Below, in pieces: positions 35,091 through 46,087 of a DNA stretch of 64,000 nucleotides. The translations under genes and the position numbers were made by a program. Within the stretch, counting starts at the first letter, position 1, and each line of letters opens with the position of its first letter. This DNA is from Chamaecrista fasciculata (Eukaryota > Streptophyta > Magnoliopsida > Fabales > Fabaceae), in NCBI GenBank assembly GCA_003254925.1, contig QANZ01011582.1, forward strand, positions 203,826 through 267,825. Direction: 5' to 3'. The notes under the pieces were generated by a model, which did not search any database, was not told where the DNA came from, and saw only the letters and a list, made by a program, of their open reading frames with translations.

Positions 35091-35322
35091 TGTACGAAAC
35101 AGGAAAGATTTTGTGAGAATGATTGATTATTATTGCATAATAATTGGTGGCATATATACAGCAGCTGATTGTGGGTCCCATAGGATCAATCACGGAAATA
35201 AATGCTAACTAATTCTGCCTAAAAATTATTCCTACAAGCTGACTAAGCAGAAGAGAAAATACAGAGAAAAAATACAAAGGGTGTAATTACAAAATAGTAC
35301 AGAAAACTTTTATATCTTTACA
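35091..35322 (-). repeat. 5' LTR of the copia element
   Basis: Upstream LTR in element orientation, apparently identical to 30424-30655. It carries the promoter for the polyprotein and is followed directly by the tRNA-Met primer-binding site. Confidence 0.95.
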
Positions 35323-35354
35323 GAAATGTTTCTTCAATCCCTAATCTAAAGCCA

Positions 35355-35715
35355 CGTCTGATTGGGTAGATGACATTGCTTATTAGGTGATGTGGGTGAA
35401 ACAATATGCTGAGTTGACAAGCTAATTAGATATAAGAGTTATTCAATTAGTGAAAGAGAGTTCAATGCACTAAACTGAAAGTTTATGGGAGTTATATAAG
35501 TAAAGGTTTGCAGTTTATAGGAATTATCCGCACATATTCTTAAGAGACATAATCTGCATTTCTGTCTTTTTAAAATGGATTATGGGATTGGGTAGATGAA
35601 ATTGGGGCCGAAGTTTTTTGGTTGTATAATTAAGACATAGAAAATGGGCGTTAAGGTAAAAAAACATCTTGGACCTTTAAGGTGATGTGATGACGCTTGA
35701 GTTTTTTTATTGGCC
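35355..35715 (+). repeat. segmental duplicate block (partner 16090-16470)
   Basis: Diverged copy of 16090-16470 including 'caatatgctgagttgacaagctaattagatata' and 'tcttaagagacataatctgcatttctgtctttt'. The copia element above inserted just left of this block. Confidence 0.8.
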
Positions 35716-36244
35716 TCTTCCTTTTTCTTTGAAAATTTCTTTTTTGTTTTTTCTCTTATGGATATTTATTGTTTACTAGAATATTAGAATAAAAACTCGA
35801 ACAATAGTTTATTCTCATTTTGTTTATTGCCTTTTCTTTTTCTTCCTTTTTTTTGTTATTATTTTTCGTGATTTTTCACCATATTTTCTTATTTCTTTTT
35901 ATTATTATTTTTCATATATATATATATATGATCTTGAACTTGTCACATTTAAATTGGGAACGAGAAAAATATGATCATATTCAATAGTTTGGGCAAAAAA
36001 TAAAACATTTTTCTAACATTTAAGATTAATTTGAACATTTTGAAATATAATCGACTAAAATATAATGAACGTTAAGGCATACATAGGACATTGACATAGG
36101 ACACTGGACATGGAACACATACATACGGACACACTAAATTCTTAAAATTGCATGACACGACATAGCATATATATAATTAAAAATCTATAAATTTTAATAA
36201 AAACTTTAAAAATTACAATATCTGTTCATAATAATAATATGTTA
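35716..36244. other. AT-rich non-coding, duplicated block continues
   Basis: No gene was seen. 36080-36235 pairs with 16640-16800. A short AT microsatellite lies near 35915-35928. Confidence 0.5.
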
Positions 36245-36779
36245 GGCAAAACACTCTTTTGTGTCCCTAAAGTTTGCGGTGATTTTCAGTTACTTAACGT
36301 TTCATTTGTGTCAGTTGTGCCCCCAATGTGAAACGTTAGTTTTAATTACGCCCCCACCCTCGTTAGTGTACCGTTTTTTGGAACTTTTGAGCTTAGATCC
36401 GTGTTCGTTTCAGTTTGTTTTGATAAATGAGTTTATGAGTACTCATTTTCGGCTCCTAAGGATCATTTTGCACATGAAAAATTTGAGAAAAATGCTTCGT
36501 TTTTCTGCATTTCGTTTTGGGGCTATTTTGAGCTTAATCTTTGAAATTGATCCAAGGAATGAAGCTTGTGATGTCTGAAAATTAAAACCCATATGAAATC
36601 TAATCAAAACCGAGCTCAAATCGTGCGAAAATGGTGTTTTTTTTTTTGTGGATGATTGCAATTGGGGGCGTAATTGAAACTAACGTTTCACATTGGGGGC
36701 ACAACTGACACAAATGAAACGTTAGGGGTATAACTGAACATCACCGCAAACGTTAGGGGGCACGAAATGATGTTTTGCC
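36245..36779. mobile_element. MULE-type MITE
   Basis: 535-bp element with TIRs of over 100 bp. The left end is GGCAAAACACTCTTTTGTG and the right end reverse-complemented GGCAAAACATCATTTCGTG, sharing 'gtgaaacgttag' and 'gtgcccccaatgtg'. Flanks AATATGTTA (36236-36244) and TATATGTTA (36780-36788) match at 8 of 9 positions. It inserted into the duplicated block, whose halves continue on either side. The 105-codon frame inside is not a gene. Confidence 0.82.
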
Positions 36780-36788
36780 TATATGTTA

Positions 36789-37455
36789 TATGTGTTATTA
36801 TTTTCTATTATTTGTCATGTTAAAGTCACAAAATTGATTTTATATTCTGAAACTTATAAATATGTGTAGTAGTAAGGGTGTTGTACGAATGTCGAACTTA
36901 AATGTAATCACATATAACACAACATAAAAAAAAAAAAAGGCGGCCCGTGCACGAGGTTCCTACCGGTCACATATAAAACAATATAAGTTAAAAAGAAACT
37001 ATATATAAATACTAGCAATCGATTCAGTTAATTGTATGTCCAAATTGTTAACTGAACCAAATTATTCAATTTAATTAACCAAACCAAATCGCTCTTTAAT
37101 CAATTTAGTCCAGTTATTGTTTCGGTTTGGTTTGGTTTAGATTAGTCACATTGATTGAATTCAGTTTTGAACATCCCAAAATATTTCTTCGGAAACCAAT
37201 AAATTTTTTTAGGTATAATCATGGGTTTTTCTCACCTATCTGTTTAATGGTCTAGACGAAGACTAATTCTATTTGGGTCGGGAGTGAACAGTTAAAACCC
37301 TTCTAATAATGTCGACTCCAGAACTTGAACCTAAGTACTTCAATTTGGGGTGTAGTTTGCTTACTACTACACAAAAATAAACATTTATTGATAGAAACCA
37401 ATAATTTAAATAAAAGTAAAAGTAAAAGTGGAAGTTAGAATGTAATATTTTTTTA
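36789..37455. other. degenerate duplicated block, no gene
   Basis: Pairs with 16800-16930 and 19140-19590, from which the 17-19 kb insertions are absent. No coding content was seen. Confidence 0.55.
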
Positions 37456-37832
37456 GGCTAAATTGCAGTAAGACCTTTTGAGTTTTAGGTTAGAAGCAGA
37501 AAATACTCCCGAGTTTTAAAATTTGACAAATAAACCCCTTGAGTTTTTAACTTTGCTCACTTAGTACTCCTGAGTTTTAAAACTTGATAAACAGACCCCC
37601 TGAACTTTCAACTTTACTCACTTAAGGCCCCTAAATAGTCTCATTTTTTTAAAAATTCAAGGGTCTTGAGTGAGAAAAGTTGAAAGTTTAGGGAGTTTGT
37701 TTGTCAAGTTTTAAAACACAGTGATCCTAGCTGAGTACAGTTGAAAATTCAAGGGTATATTTGTCAAGTTTTAAAACTCAATAATATTTTCTACTCCTAA
37801 CTTAAAATTCAAGGGGTTTGTGTAACTTAACC
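37456..37832. mobile_element. MULE-type MITE
   Basis: About 377 bp with inverted ends. The left end is GGCTAAATTGCAGTAAGACC and the right end reverse-complemented GGTTAAGTTACACAAACCCC, both followed by 'gagttttaggttagaagcagaaaa'-type sequence. Flanks TATTTTTTTA and TATTTTTTA fit a 9-bp duplication blurred by a T-run slip. Relatives lie in the receptor-kinase introns (56525-56812 and 58566-58930). Confidence 0.7.
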
Positions 37833-38217
37833 TATTTTTTATGGCTTCCAAGAAAAGTTGATGATTTATCACCACAAAAAGCATGACACATGACCATTGG
37901 GCTTTTGTTTTTTTGGAGTTGTGGAATTATTCTTGTTAAAAAAAAAAAGTAGTCAATATTACACGACCTTGAATTGATAGGCACTAGTTCACTCATGTCT
38001 ATGCAATTCATTGCATTCTTTACATGAATGACGGCATGGGTTGGAACTGGTACCAAAAAGAAGAATTGTGGCAGGTTGACACATTGATCATAGAAATATC
38101 TCATAAACCAACAAATTGGCTGGACCCAATGCAAAATTGATCAAATTAAATAATTAAAGGTCAAAATACAATTTCAGAGGTTTTTTTTTTTTTTTTTTAA
38201 TGTTTGGTGTAAGTTGA

Positions 38218-39565
38218 AGGTTTTTTTATTAAAATAATACAAAAAATTATATTATGTATCTCAATACTCAAGGAATTTTCTTATTTCCCCATATGGGATA
38301 CGCATCCACTCAACTCGATTTTAAAACTTGATTTTTTTCTCTGAAATCGCGCTCTGTAAACACGATTTCAGTACTGACAGTATCATGTCAGTACTGAAAT
38401 CGTGCCCAAGAGGCACGATTTCACATAATTAATTAAGGGGAGGCCGATGGGCCTCCCCATATATATATACTAGAGGCTTTGCGTGCCCGTTAGGGCACGC
38501 AAATATGTATGTAAAATAAATAAAGGACCAAATTGTTAACTTAGTAAAGAAAGAGAGACCAAATAGTAAATTTTCTCTTATTTTTAATTTCATAGACTAT
38601 AGTTTTAAACATGGACGACCAGAAAGAGGTGGAGCCATATAATATAAGATATATAATATATAATAATATATATTAATAATAGTATTTTATAAAATTTAAT
38701 AAAATTTTATTAAACTTAATAAAAAATTTTAACAGTAGTATTTTATAATTTTTTAAATTAATTAATTTTATTCAAATCATTGGCACTTATTTGACCAACC
38801 TAGTGAGCTAACTATTAGACCAACAAGCTTGGTTTGTATATTATTTGTGACTTAAATAACTCTATTTACTATTATTTCTAAGTGATCAGTTTTTGTTATG
38901 TGTACTCTACTTATTTGACCAACCTAGTGAGCTAATTATTAGACCAACAAGTAGGGGTGTACACGGGCCGGGCCGAGCCGGGTTTCTGGTCGGCCCGAGA
39001 CCCGGACCGGTACAGACCCGGGCCGGGCCGGGTCACCGGGTCTGGCCGGGCCAAAAAANCTACAAAATTTTAAATAAATAGAGTACACATGACAAAAAAC
39101 TGAACACTTAAAAATAATAGTAAATAGAGTTATTTAGTCAGAAATAATACACAAACCAAGTTTGTTGATCTAATAGTTAGCTCACTAGGTTGGTCAAATA
39201 AGTGCCGATGATTTGAATAAAATTAATTAATTTAAAAAAATATAAAATACCACTGTTAAAATTTTTTATTAAGTTTAATAAAATTTTATTAAATTTTATA
39301 AAATACTATTATTAATATATATTATTATATATTATATATATGGCCCTTGATTAATTATGTGAAATCGTGCCCCATGGGCACGATTTCAAGGATTGACATG
39401 ATACTGTCAGTACTGAAATCGTGTTTATCGAGCGCGATTTCAGAGAAAAAAATCAAGTTTTAAAATCGAGTTGAGTGGATGTGTATCACATCTGGGGAAA
39501 TAAGAAAATTCCTTGAGTATTGAGATACATAATATAATTTTTTGTATTATTTTAATAAAAAAACC
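38218..39565. mobile_element. large palindromic MULE-like element
   Basis: The arms 38218-38420 and 39350-39565 are inverted copies ('tattaaaataatacaaaaaattatattatg', 'cctgaaatcgcgctc'-type sequence). Inverted pairing continues inwards to about 38900 and 39075. The terminal sequence is AGGTTTTTTTATT/GGTTTTTTTATT. A perfect 9-bp duplication GTAAGTTGA lies at 38209-38217 and 39566-39574. A Helitron interrupts the left arm. The centre holds a GC-rich hAT-like start (TAGGGGTGTACACGGGCC) that has no matching end and stops at an ambiguous base (39059). There is no transposase. Confidence 0.75.
38470..38649 (-). mobile_element. small Helitron nested in the palindrome
   Basis: 180 bp. On the minus strand it starts TCTTATATTATATGGCTCC and ends with the hairpin GCGTGCCCTAACGGGCACGC followed by AAAGCCTCTAG. 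It sits in an AT run between A and T. The opposite arm of the palindrome lacks it, giving an internal empty-site comparison. It is the better-preserved sister of 15535-15868. Confidence 0.78.
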
Positions 39566-39574
39566 GTAAGTTGA

Positions 39575-40173
39575 AATCCAATATTTCATTTACTTTTATG
39601 GTAATTTTGGTTTTCTAATTTTTTAAAAAGTTTTATTTATTGATTTCAATAATTAAATACGATGATATTTATTTTATTTTAAGCTTAAATATGATGACTC
39701 TCAAATTACATATTATTTTTGACGAGTCATTTTTTAGTTGAGATCGTCACCAAATAAAATCAATTTAAATTTAAAAAATAAAGTTACTTATTTCATAGTC
39801 AATTAGATCCGTCATAAAAGGAGAAGCATATGGCTCAAGACTCTGAAACACGAATAGTCCACTTTTATAATCTAATTATTATAAATTGATGATTCTAATT
39901 AAATAAAGAAAAAGACTCGTTAAAATAATCTTAATTTAAATACGAGTAAATGTGGAAGTCAAAATTTAATATTTTTTATGGGTTGCACGAAATGTTCATG
40001 ATTTATCACCACAAAAAGCGTGACACATGACCATTGGGCTCTTTTTGGAGAGTTATGCAATTATTCAAGACCTTGAAATAGTCGCACGATTTGATACATT
40101 TTGACAAGAGAAATGCCTCATCAACAAACAAATTGGGCTAGGCCTGCGAGAAGCAAAATGAAACAACACGAAT
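39575..40173. other. degenerate duplicated block, no gene
   Basis: Further copy of the block at 22640-23269 and 24795-25600 ('gttgcacgaaatgttcatgatttatcaccacaaaaagc', 'catcaacaaacaaattgggct'). Confidence 0.55.
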
Positions 40174-40650
40174 CAATGTTTCCTACAACGGAACCGGACG
40201 AAGATTCGGATTAATGTTCGGTTCACAATTTGATTGGTCGAATCGGTCAAATCATCGGTCAGATTGAATGATGTAATAAATAATTATTTTTAATATATTA
40301 AATATAAATCCTCTATAAAGATACAAATAATTATTTTAAATATAATTTGTAATTTATTTTATTCTAAATATTAAAAGAACAAATGAAAAAGAAGGATAAA
40401 AGATAAATGAGGACCTCCACTTTGCCTTCTTATAATTTTTAATCAATTTTTTATTTAAAAAAAATTTGGGTGAACCACCGATTTTATGGGCGGTCTAGCG
40501 GTTGGACCCGGTTCGCCAGTTTTCGGCCGGTTATTTCTGGTTCAATCTGGTCCAAATGCCAGTTTGGTTATTTTGGTCGAACTCACTCGCTCTTGTATTC
40601 GGTTGACGGTTGAACCGGTCGGACCGTCCGATCCGGTTCTGACAACACTG
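40174..40650. mobile_element. old non-autonomous hAT element
   Basis: About 477 bp, related to 18484-18983 at both ends (CAATGTTTCCTACAACGGAACCGG; ATCCGGTTCTGACAACACTG) and in 'aataaataattatttttaatatattaaatata'. The middle is different and lacks the tRNA-like segment. The flanks are only weakly duplicated (ACACGAAT/ACACCGAT), consistent with age. Confidence 0.7.
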
Positions 40651-40980
40651 ACACCGATGCGTTATATTTATTCTTTTGGTTAGGAGCAAACTTTTGTCAA
40701 AAAAGAAAAGAAGGTTAAAGGTTCATTTTGGTCCTAAATGTATGCCCTAATGTTATTTTGGTCCATTATGTTTTAAAATGTTTAAATTGGTCCTAAATGT
40801 TAGCAAAATATTTCATTTTGGTCCTAAATGTTAGTTAAATGTTTCATTTTAGTCTCAAATTATTGAATTTGATCATATTTTTCTCGTCTCTAATTTCTAG
40901 TTCAAAGGACTTGTTAAGAGGAACTCGTAGCTCTGAATTCGTTATATTCGAATTCCAATTCGTTATATTCGTTATTTCTA
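40651..40980. repeat. left-half relic of a MULE-like repeat
   Basis: 'tcattttggtcctaaatgt' is repeated three times with variants, followed by 'gaactcgtagctctgaattcgttatattcg', as in the 5622-7443 repeat. No right end was seen; it abuts the F-box relic. Confidence 0.5.
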
Positions 40981-41355
40981 GTGGAGCATGAAGTTGATTG
41001 GAAAATATCTGTTTCCAGTAACCGACTATCTATAGCATCATGTGTGTTCGTGGGTGAAATTGGGAGAGTATTTAAATTATGGTTTTACAATTCTGATCAA
41101 AACCAATTGTCACCATGGGATGAGCATTACGTTGAATCACCTATTGTATGTCACGCTCAGTACCTTGGACTCACAGATCAGAGTTACGTGTTTATTGCAA
41201 ACATTTTCAAGAAGATTGGTTCAGAACTTAAATACGTAGGTTTTTCTATATTAATGGTAATGGGAAACATCGTGTTAAAAAAATTGCAACATTATTATCA
41301 TGAGTTCGAGATTGATAATTTCGTTGATTTTAATCAATCTTTGACCGAGTTTTAG
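40981..41355 (+). pseudogene. C-terminal fragment of an F-box protein
   Basis: The frame encodes VFVGEIGRVFKLWFYNSDQN near residue 22 and ends NFVDFNQSLTEF-stop. Both parts align with the C terminus of the F-box pseudogene at 43794-45352 (VGELGSIFKIWF; NFVDFHHSLTEM-stop). There is no F-box or N-terminal part upstream, where repeat sequence begins at once. It is therefore a truncated paralogue, probably not expressed as a working adaptor. Confidence 0.6.
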
Positions 41356-42455
41356 AATTAAACACTACGGTATTGTAATATAGGGTGTCATAAGTCTTTC
41401 AGATACATCTATCATAATTATCATTGTTGGTTGACATTCTACAATATATTGAGAGTATTTGCAATTGCAAAATGATATTAAATGACAAACATGATCAATA
41501 CAATTATTTTAGATATTCTATGCGAGTGTACAATTTAGCTGTAATTCGTGAGTCTGGCGAGGAGACTTTGTTGATCCTATACATGCGTTGTCATGGTACT
41601 AAATATGTAAAGTTTATATTGACATATCGTTACAATATTCGAGATATCATGTCTTACGAAAATTTATCGTAAATACCCAATTATTAACATGACTGGTTTT
41701 AAAATACATTATTACGCTTTTTATTAAGATTTAAAACATATAAAAAATGTCAGTATATGTTTTATTTACATATATTGTAAAAAATATTAACATTTATAAC
41801 GACATTGAAAATATTGAAAACAAGAATGCACAAGACGTTATATAAGTTCAATATATCTTAAATGGTCAATTATCACAAGTAAGAAAGAATCTTAGATTAT
41901 AAATGTAGAATCTTAGAAAGAATCTTAGATTATCAAAGGAACTTGCTACAATTGACGGTGATTCTTTTAATTTGGTTTTGTGATGGATTAAACGTAGGCT
42001 ATAATTTAGTGAACGAAATCAAATAACGTAGTAATTTAATACCCCAAAGGGACAACCTATTTAGTAAATTGTTTGTCATTAGTTAATTCATAACAAATTT
42101 TAAAGAAAGTATATAAACTCACGTATGTGTCCAGTTTGGCATGTCAAAAAGTTTCATTATACAGTGTTATTTAAAACGATGCATTGATAAGAATACGTGG
42201 AACATCCAAACACGCCATTATTTATACATCAAAACACTCAATAACTGATTGATTCAATTTACAATTTTTCCCACAATACATTCGTGATTCGTGATTTGAT
42301 TAATTTTAACATATTAGCTGCATTAACATTTCAGTAAACCAAAAGTTCGCGCATACGTTTCATTGTTTGAATATTAGTAGAGTAATTTATGCATCACAAT
42401 AAATGTAAATCAATTGAATTAGATTGTATATCATAACTACATGTCAAATATTTAA
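41356..42455. other. AT-rich spacer, no recognised gene
   Basis: An 82-codon frame at 41424-41672 has no recognisable domain and may be a further scrap of the relic upstream. The rest is non-coding. Confidence 0.4.
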
Positions 42456-43535
42456 GGGTAAAATGCATTTTGGTACCCTGTGTTTAGGACCGAATCCACT
42501 TTGGTTCCCTGAAAGACAAAATTTGACACTTTGGTACCCTAAGGTTTGCGCCGTTAGCACTTTGGTACCCTGTGGTTATTTTCCGTCAAGTTTTAACAAA
42601 AGTTGTGAAGTGGCTCAATCTTAGCCGTCGATTTCTACTACATTTGATCTGTTAGTTTCTATTGCAGCTTAAATCATATTTCACTCCTCAATAAGATCTC
42701 TTTTATGCGTTTAGGTCTTCTCCCTATGGTAAAATGAATCAAAACACAACAAACTTAAAGATAAAATACTATAGTTAGATCATCATATTTTGCTATCATA
42801 ACTTACTGAATAACTTTGCATGGAAAAATTATAGTTTTATTATAATTTCATAAAAAATAAATATTTTAGTAGTTTATTAAATTTTAAGTGAAACTAAATA
42901 TTAATTATTTAATTTGTAAATTAATTAATGGGAATATTCTTCAAATTATTCAAGTTTAATTGCAAAATTTCATTTAAATAGTTGTATTTGAATATGGGTA
43001 GGACTAAAGTGCATTTATTTTCCAGATTTAGTACTGATATGTAATTATCTTCTTTATATATTTTCCAAAATTACATTTTGACCCCAAAATTTTTTTGTAA
43101 TTTTTATTTTAGTCCTCAAATATCATGATCTGAAGACTTTTTTTTTTGTAAATTTTAAAACTATTTGGGGGCATTCTGTAATTTTTGTAAAAAATTTGTA
43201 AAGTTTATCTTCTCACCATCGAACCACACAGTTTTAGGACTAAACTGCATTTTTTTCCAAGATTTAAGGTTAGTCTGTAATTTTATTCTTTTTCCAATAT
43301 TTTTCGTAATTACATTTTGACCCCAAAATTTTGTTATAATTTTCATTTTAGTCCTCAAATATTATGATCTAGGGACATTTTTGAAAATTTTGAAACTGTT
43401 TGGGGGAAAATAACCACAAGGTACCAAAGTGCTAACGGCGCAAACCTCAGGGTGCCAATGTGTCAATTTTTTTTTCTTTCAAGGTTCTAAAGTGAATTCG
43501 GTCCTAACCACAGGGTACCAAAGTGCATTTTACCC
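42456..43535. mobile_element. MULE-type element, 'TTTGGTACC' family, 1.08 kb
   Basis: Ends GGGTAAAATGCATTTTGGTACCC and its inverted copy, with TIRs of about 140 bp ('ggtttgcgccgttagcactttgg'). A perfect 9-bp duplication AATATTTAA lies at 42447-42455 and 43536-43544. The middle contains a duplicated stretch ('cattttgaccccaaaatttt' twice) but no transposase. It is a longer relative of 22232-22630. Confidence 0.87.
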
Positions 43536-43793
43536 AATATTTAATATTGATTGAGGTATGCATAATTCATTATTTAAGGCATAGCTCTATTTTTTACAGC
43601 ACACTCATTGATTTGGAGCTATGTTCACAAAGTTGAATAGAGTCATCATTATATTGATTACAAGGTAAGTAATACGTGTTGTATACATTCACTTTGTTTT
43701 ATGCCCTAGTTAATTCATGGTCCCTATCGTTAACAAAATTTGCATGTAATACAATGGATGTAAGTTATATTTTTAAATTTCATTGATTGCAGT

Positions 43794-45352
43794 ATGAACA
43801 ACGTTTTCGATAATGGTCGTGGTCTTCCATCAGAGATAATGATTGACATAATGTCGCGACTTGAAGCGTTTGATGTTTTCGATATGCGGCACATCACAAT
43901 AATTTAGCAAAGAATTGCGACAAAAAGCATCTCGTGATATGTCAAGTCCCACAAGACAGAGTGTTGTATAACATACTCCCTCCGTCCCTTTTTATCTGCT
44001 TTTTAAGGTTGTTGCACACAAATTAATATAATGATTAAATCACTAAAGTTAATGTAAAATCTAAAATAAAAAGACTATATTACCCTTATTAAATTAGACT
44101 TAATTATATCATCAATTTAATGCTCATATTTCAAAAATTAAATTCCTCCAACTAATTTAAATACTCTCACAATTTTTTTATGAAACCTACTCCAATTGAT
44201 TACTACAGAACCCCAAAATAATTCTCTATCAAAAGTCAAATCGTCCATTATGACTATAATATTAAATAGGGATAAAATGGTAAAAATGTTCATTGATGAC
44301 CTCTTGATTTCATAACAAAGCAGATAAAAAGGGACAAAAAAAATTCTGCAATGAAGCAAATAAAAAGGGACGGAGGGAGTATTTTATACAATGTCAAATG
44401 AATATCTCGAGGAAGATCAATGGATACCATTGACACCTCATACTTATGTCCCCCACATGCACATGTTTGAATTTATTGGCTTTATTGATGGTTTAATATA
44501 CTTGGAATATTTTTCGCAACGAAATACTCGCGAATTTGTTATATGTAATCCAACCACTGGACAACATTGCAAAGCAGTTGCTCATTCACCTATTACAAAT
44601 GAGCGTAAGTTTATATGTCCTGTCGTCTCATTATATTTTGCATAATTTAATATGAATTCTTACGTATCTAATATTTCTCAAACAGACTTCATAAGGCGTG
44701 GATTTCTATTTGATTCCGATCGTCATGCGTATTCCATAGTTTTATTTTGGAAGAAGTCAATGTGGTCGAAAACATCTTGGATGACTAATTTCTATACAAA
44801 TGAGATGCAATGGTCCCCTTTAATCCCCATTGATTTTGATGTAGGATTGTGGCATGATCAAAATGTTCAATTGAATGGTTCTCTATATTATATTGCCAAC
44901 CAATCATTAATTAAGACAAACCTACGTCCAAGTATTGTTTGTTATAACATCAATCAAAATAAGGTATGCCGGATATGTCTTCCCAAATACCACAACGACA
45001 CTCATTGGAGTCTTGCTGTTTCAAATAATTGACTTGCAGTTGCATAAAGTTTTGTAGTCGGTGAACTCGGTAGCATTTTTAAAATATGGTTTAAGGATGG
45101 TGATTCCAACAAACCTTCCGACTGGAAACAGTGTTTTGAAGAAGCTTCAATGTTATGCCATCGCCAATTTATTGGTTTTTGATATGGAATGTTTGTATTC
45201 TCTAGCAAGACCTGCAAGAAGAATGGGTCGGAATATTTGTTTGGACACAACTTCATTTATGTAGATGGTGATAGGAATAACGCTGTGAAGGGGATCACTA
45301 CTCGCCTGAACAATAATTTTGTTGATTTCCATCACTCTTTGACTGAGATGTA
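43794..45352 (+). pseudogene. F-box protein pseudogene split by a MITE
   Basis: The N terminus MNNVFDNGRGLPSEIMIDIM... carries an F-box start (LPSEIMIDIMSRLEAFDVFDMR). F-box proteins are substrate adaptors of SCF ubiquitin ligases. The frame then shifts (stop near 43906; the alternative frame continues KHLVICQVPQDRVLYNI). A 404-bp Stowaway element interrupts the coding sequence at 43976-44379. The frame resumes with an F-box-associated region (GFIDGLIYLEYF... VICNPTTGQ), a probable intron (donor GAGC|GTAAGT about 44605, acceptor near 44685), and FIRRGFLFDSDRHAYSIV. In-frame stops near 45029 and 45044 and a frameshift near 45175 precede the terminal HHSLTEM-stop. Several independent lesions make this a clear pseudogene. 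Confidence 0.8.
43976..44379. mobile_element. Stowaway (Tc1/mariner) MITE
   Basis: 404 bp with TIRs CTCCCTCCGTCCCTTTTTAT and the inverted copy, flanked by TA on both sides (43974-43975 and 44380-44381). CTCCCTCCGT is the classic Stowaway terminus. It lies inside the F-box pseudogene. Confidence 0.93.
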
Positions 45353-45532
45353 ATTTTCTATTTATGCAGTTGAATACTTTAGATGTAATTCTATGACAAT
45401 TCAGTATATGAAGGCATATTAGTATTTAAAAAAAAAACCATAACATATCAATTGTTCATAAATAATGCTTTTTGATTATGGTTGTTGTCATAAGCTGATA
45501 AATACATTCTGAAACATTTACAATTAGCATCT

Positions 45533-45562
45533 CCCCGTGCAACGCACGGGTCCTATAGCTAG
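45533..45562 (+). mobile_element. Helitron 3' terminus
   Basis: Hairpin CCCGTGC-AAC-GCACGGG (45534-45550) is followed by TCCTATAGCTAG and then T, the standard plant Helitron end. The 5' terminus could not be fixed. If it lies left of the F-box pseudogene, that gene may have been carried by the Helitron. Confidence 0.75.
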
Positions 45563-46087
45563 TTATATTAAAAACTCCTGAGGATTATTTAAAGCTAGAT
45601 GTGACTACCTCATCGAACAGAAACAATTAAGTTCATTTATAAGAGGTTGGTGGCAATCAAAATCAGTATTTTATCTTTTTCAAACAGATAAAAAAACTAC
45701 TATATGTGTACCAAATGTTCTTTAGGAGTATAATATAATTTTAGTACGAAAATAAAACTTATCTCATAGTTCGAGGATCAAACTAAGTATTTGACCTTTT
45801 CAATATGAGAAGGATACCCCACAATCTCAACCATAAATAACCTAACCAAGCAGAGTTGTACAAGAATATTGATTGCTAATATGTCATTGAGTTGGCGATC
45901 CCACAATTAACACATGGTGTTTAGAGTAGCACGCACATGGAGCTTCAAGAAAATCTGTTTGCATGTATATATATTGAGTTTGGTTATGAATGAAAACATA
46001 CTAAATTATTTAGATTGTTTCTCACTTTCCTTGTTTGAAAAGTTGTCTTGTCCCAAATTCAAAACAGGCAAAGAAAAGAGAAAAAAA
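45563..46087. other. upstream region of second UGT copy
   Basis: The 5' flank pairs with the first UGT ('aaccaagcagag' and 'cttgtcccaaattcaaaa'), but about 190 bp (roughly 45857-46042) separate those two phrases here, whereas they are nearly adjacent in the intact gene. Confidence 0.6.

Larger units (their letters stand above)
30424..35322 (-). mobile_element. complete Ty1/copia LTR retrotransposon
   Basis: 4.9-kb element in minus orientation, bounded by a perfect 5-bp duplication GAAAT at 30419-30423 and 35323-35327. LTRs of 232 bp (30424-30655 and 35091-35322) begin TGTACGAAAC and end CTTTACA and look identical base for base. Just inside the 5' LTR (right side) the primer-binding site TGGTATCAGTGC is complementary to initiator tRNA-Met with one mismatch. 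A polypurine tract (GAGGGGGGGATG, about 30655-30666 on the minus strand) abuts the 3' LTR. One uninterrupted polyprotein fills the inside. Identical LTRs plus an intact frame mean a very recent insertion, possibly of a still-active family. Confidence 0.96.

Noticed and set aside
38893..39081. Gly/Pro/Arg-rich frame in the palindrome core
   Set aside because: It translates the GGGCCGGGCC repeat of a hAT-like terminus and crosses an ambiguous base.
41424..41672. 82-codon plus-strand frame after the F-box fragment
   Set aside because: No domain, no splice context and no similarity to the neighbouring F-box C terminus that I could see.
45153..45335. Minus-strand frames over the F-box pseudogene
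   Set aside because: Shadows of the broken plus-strand F-box sequence.
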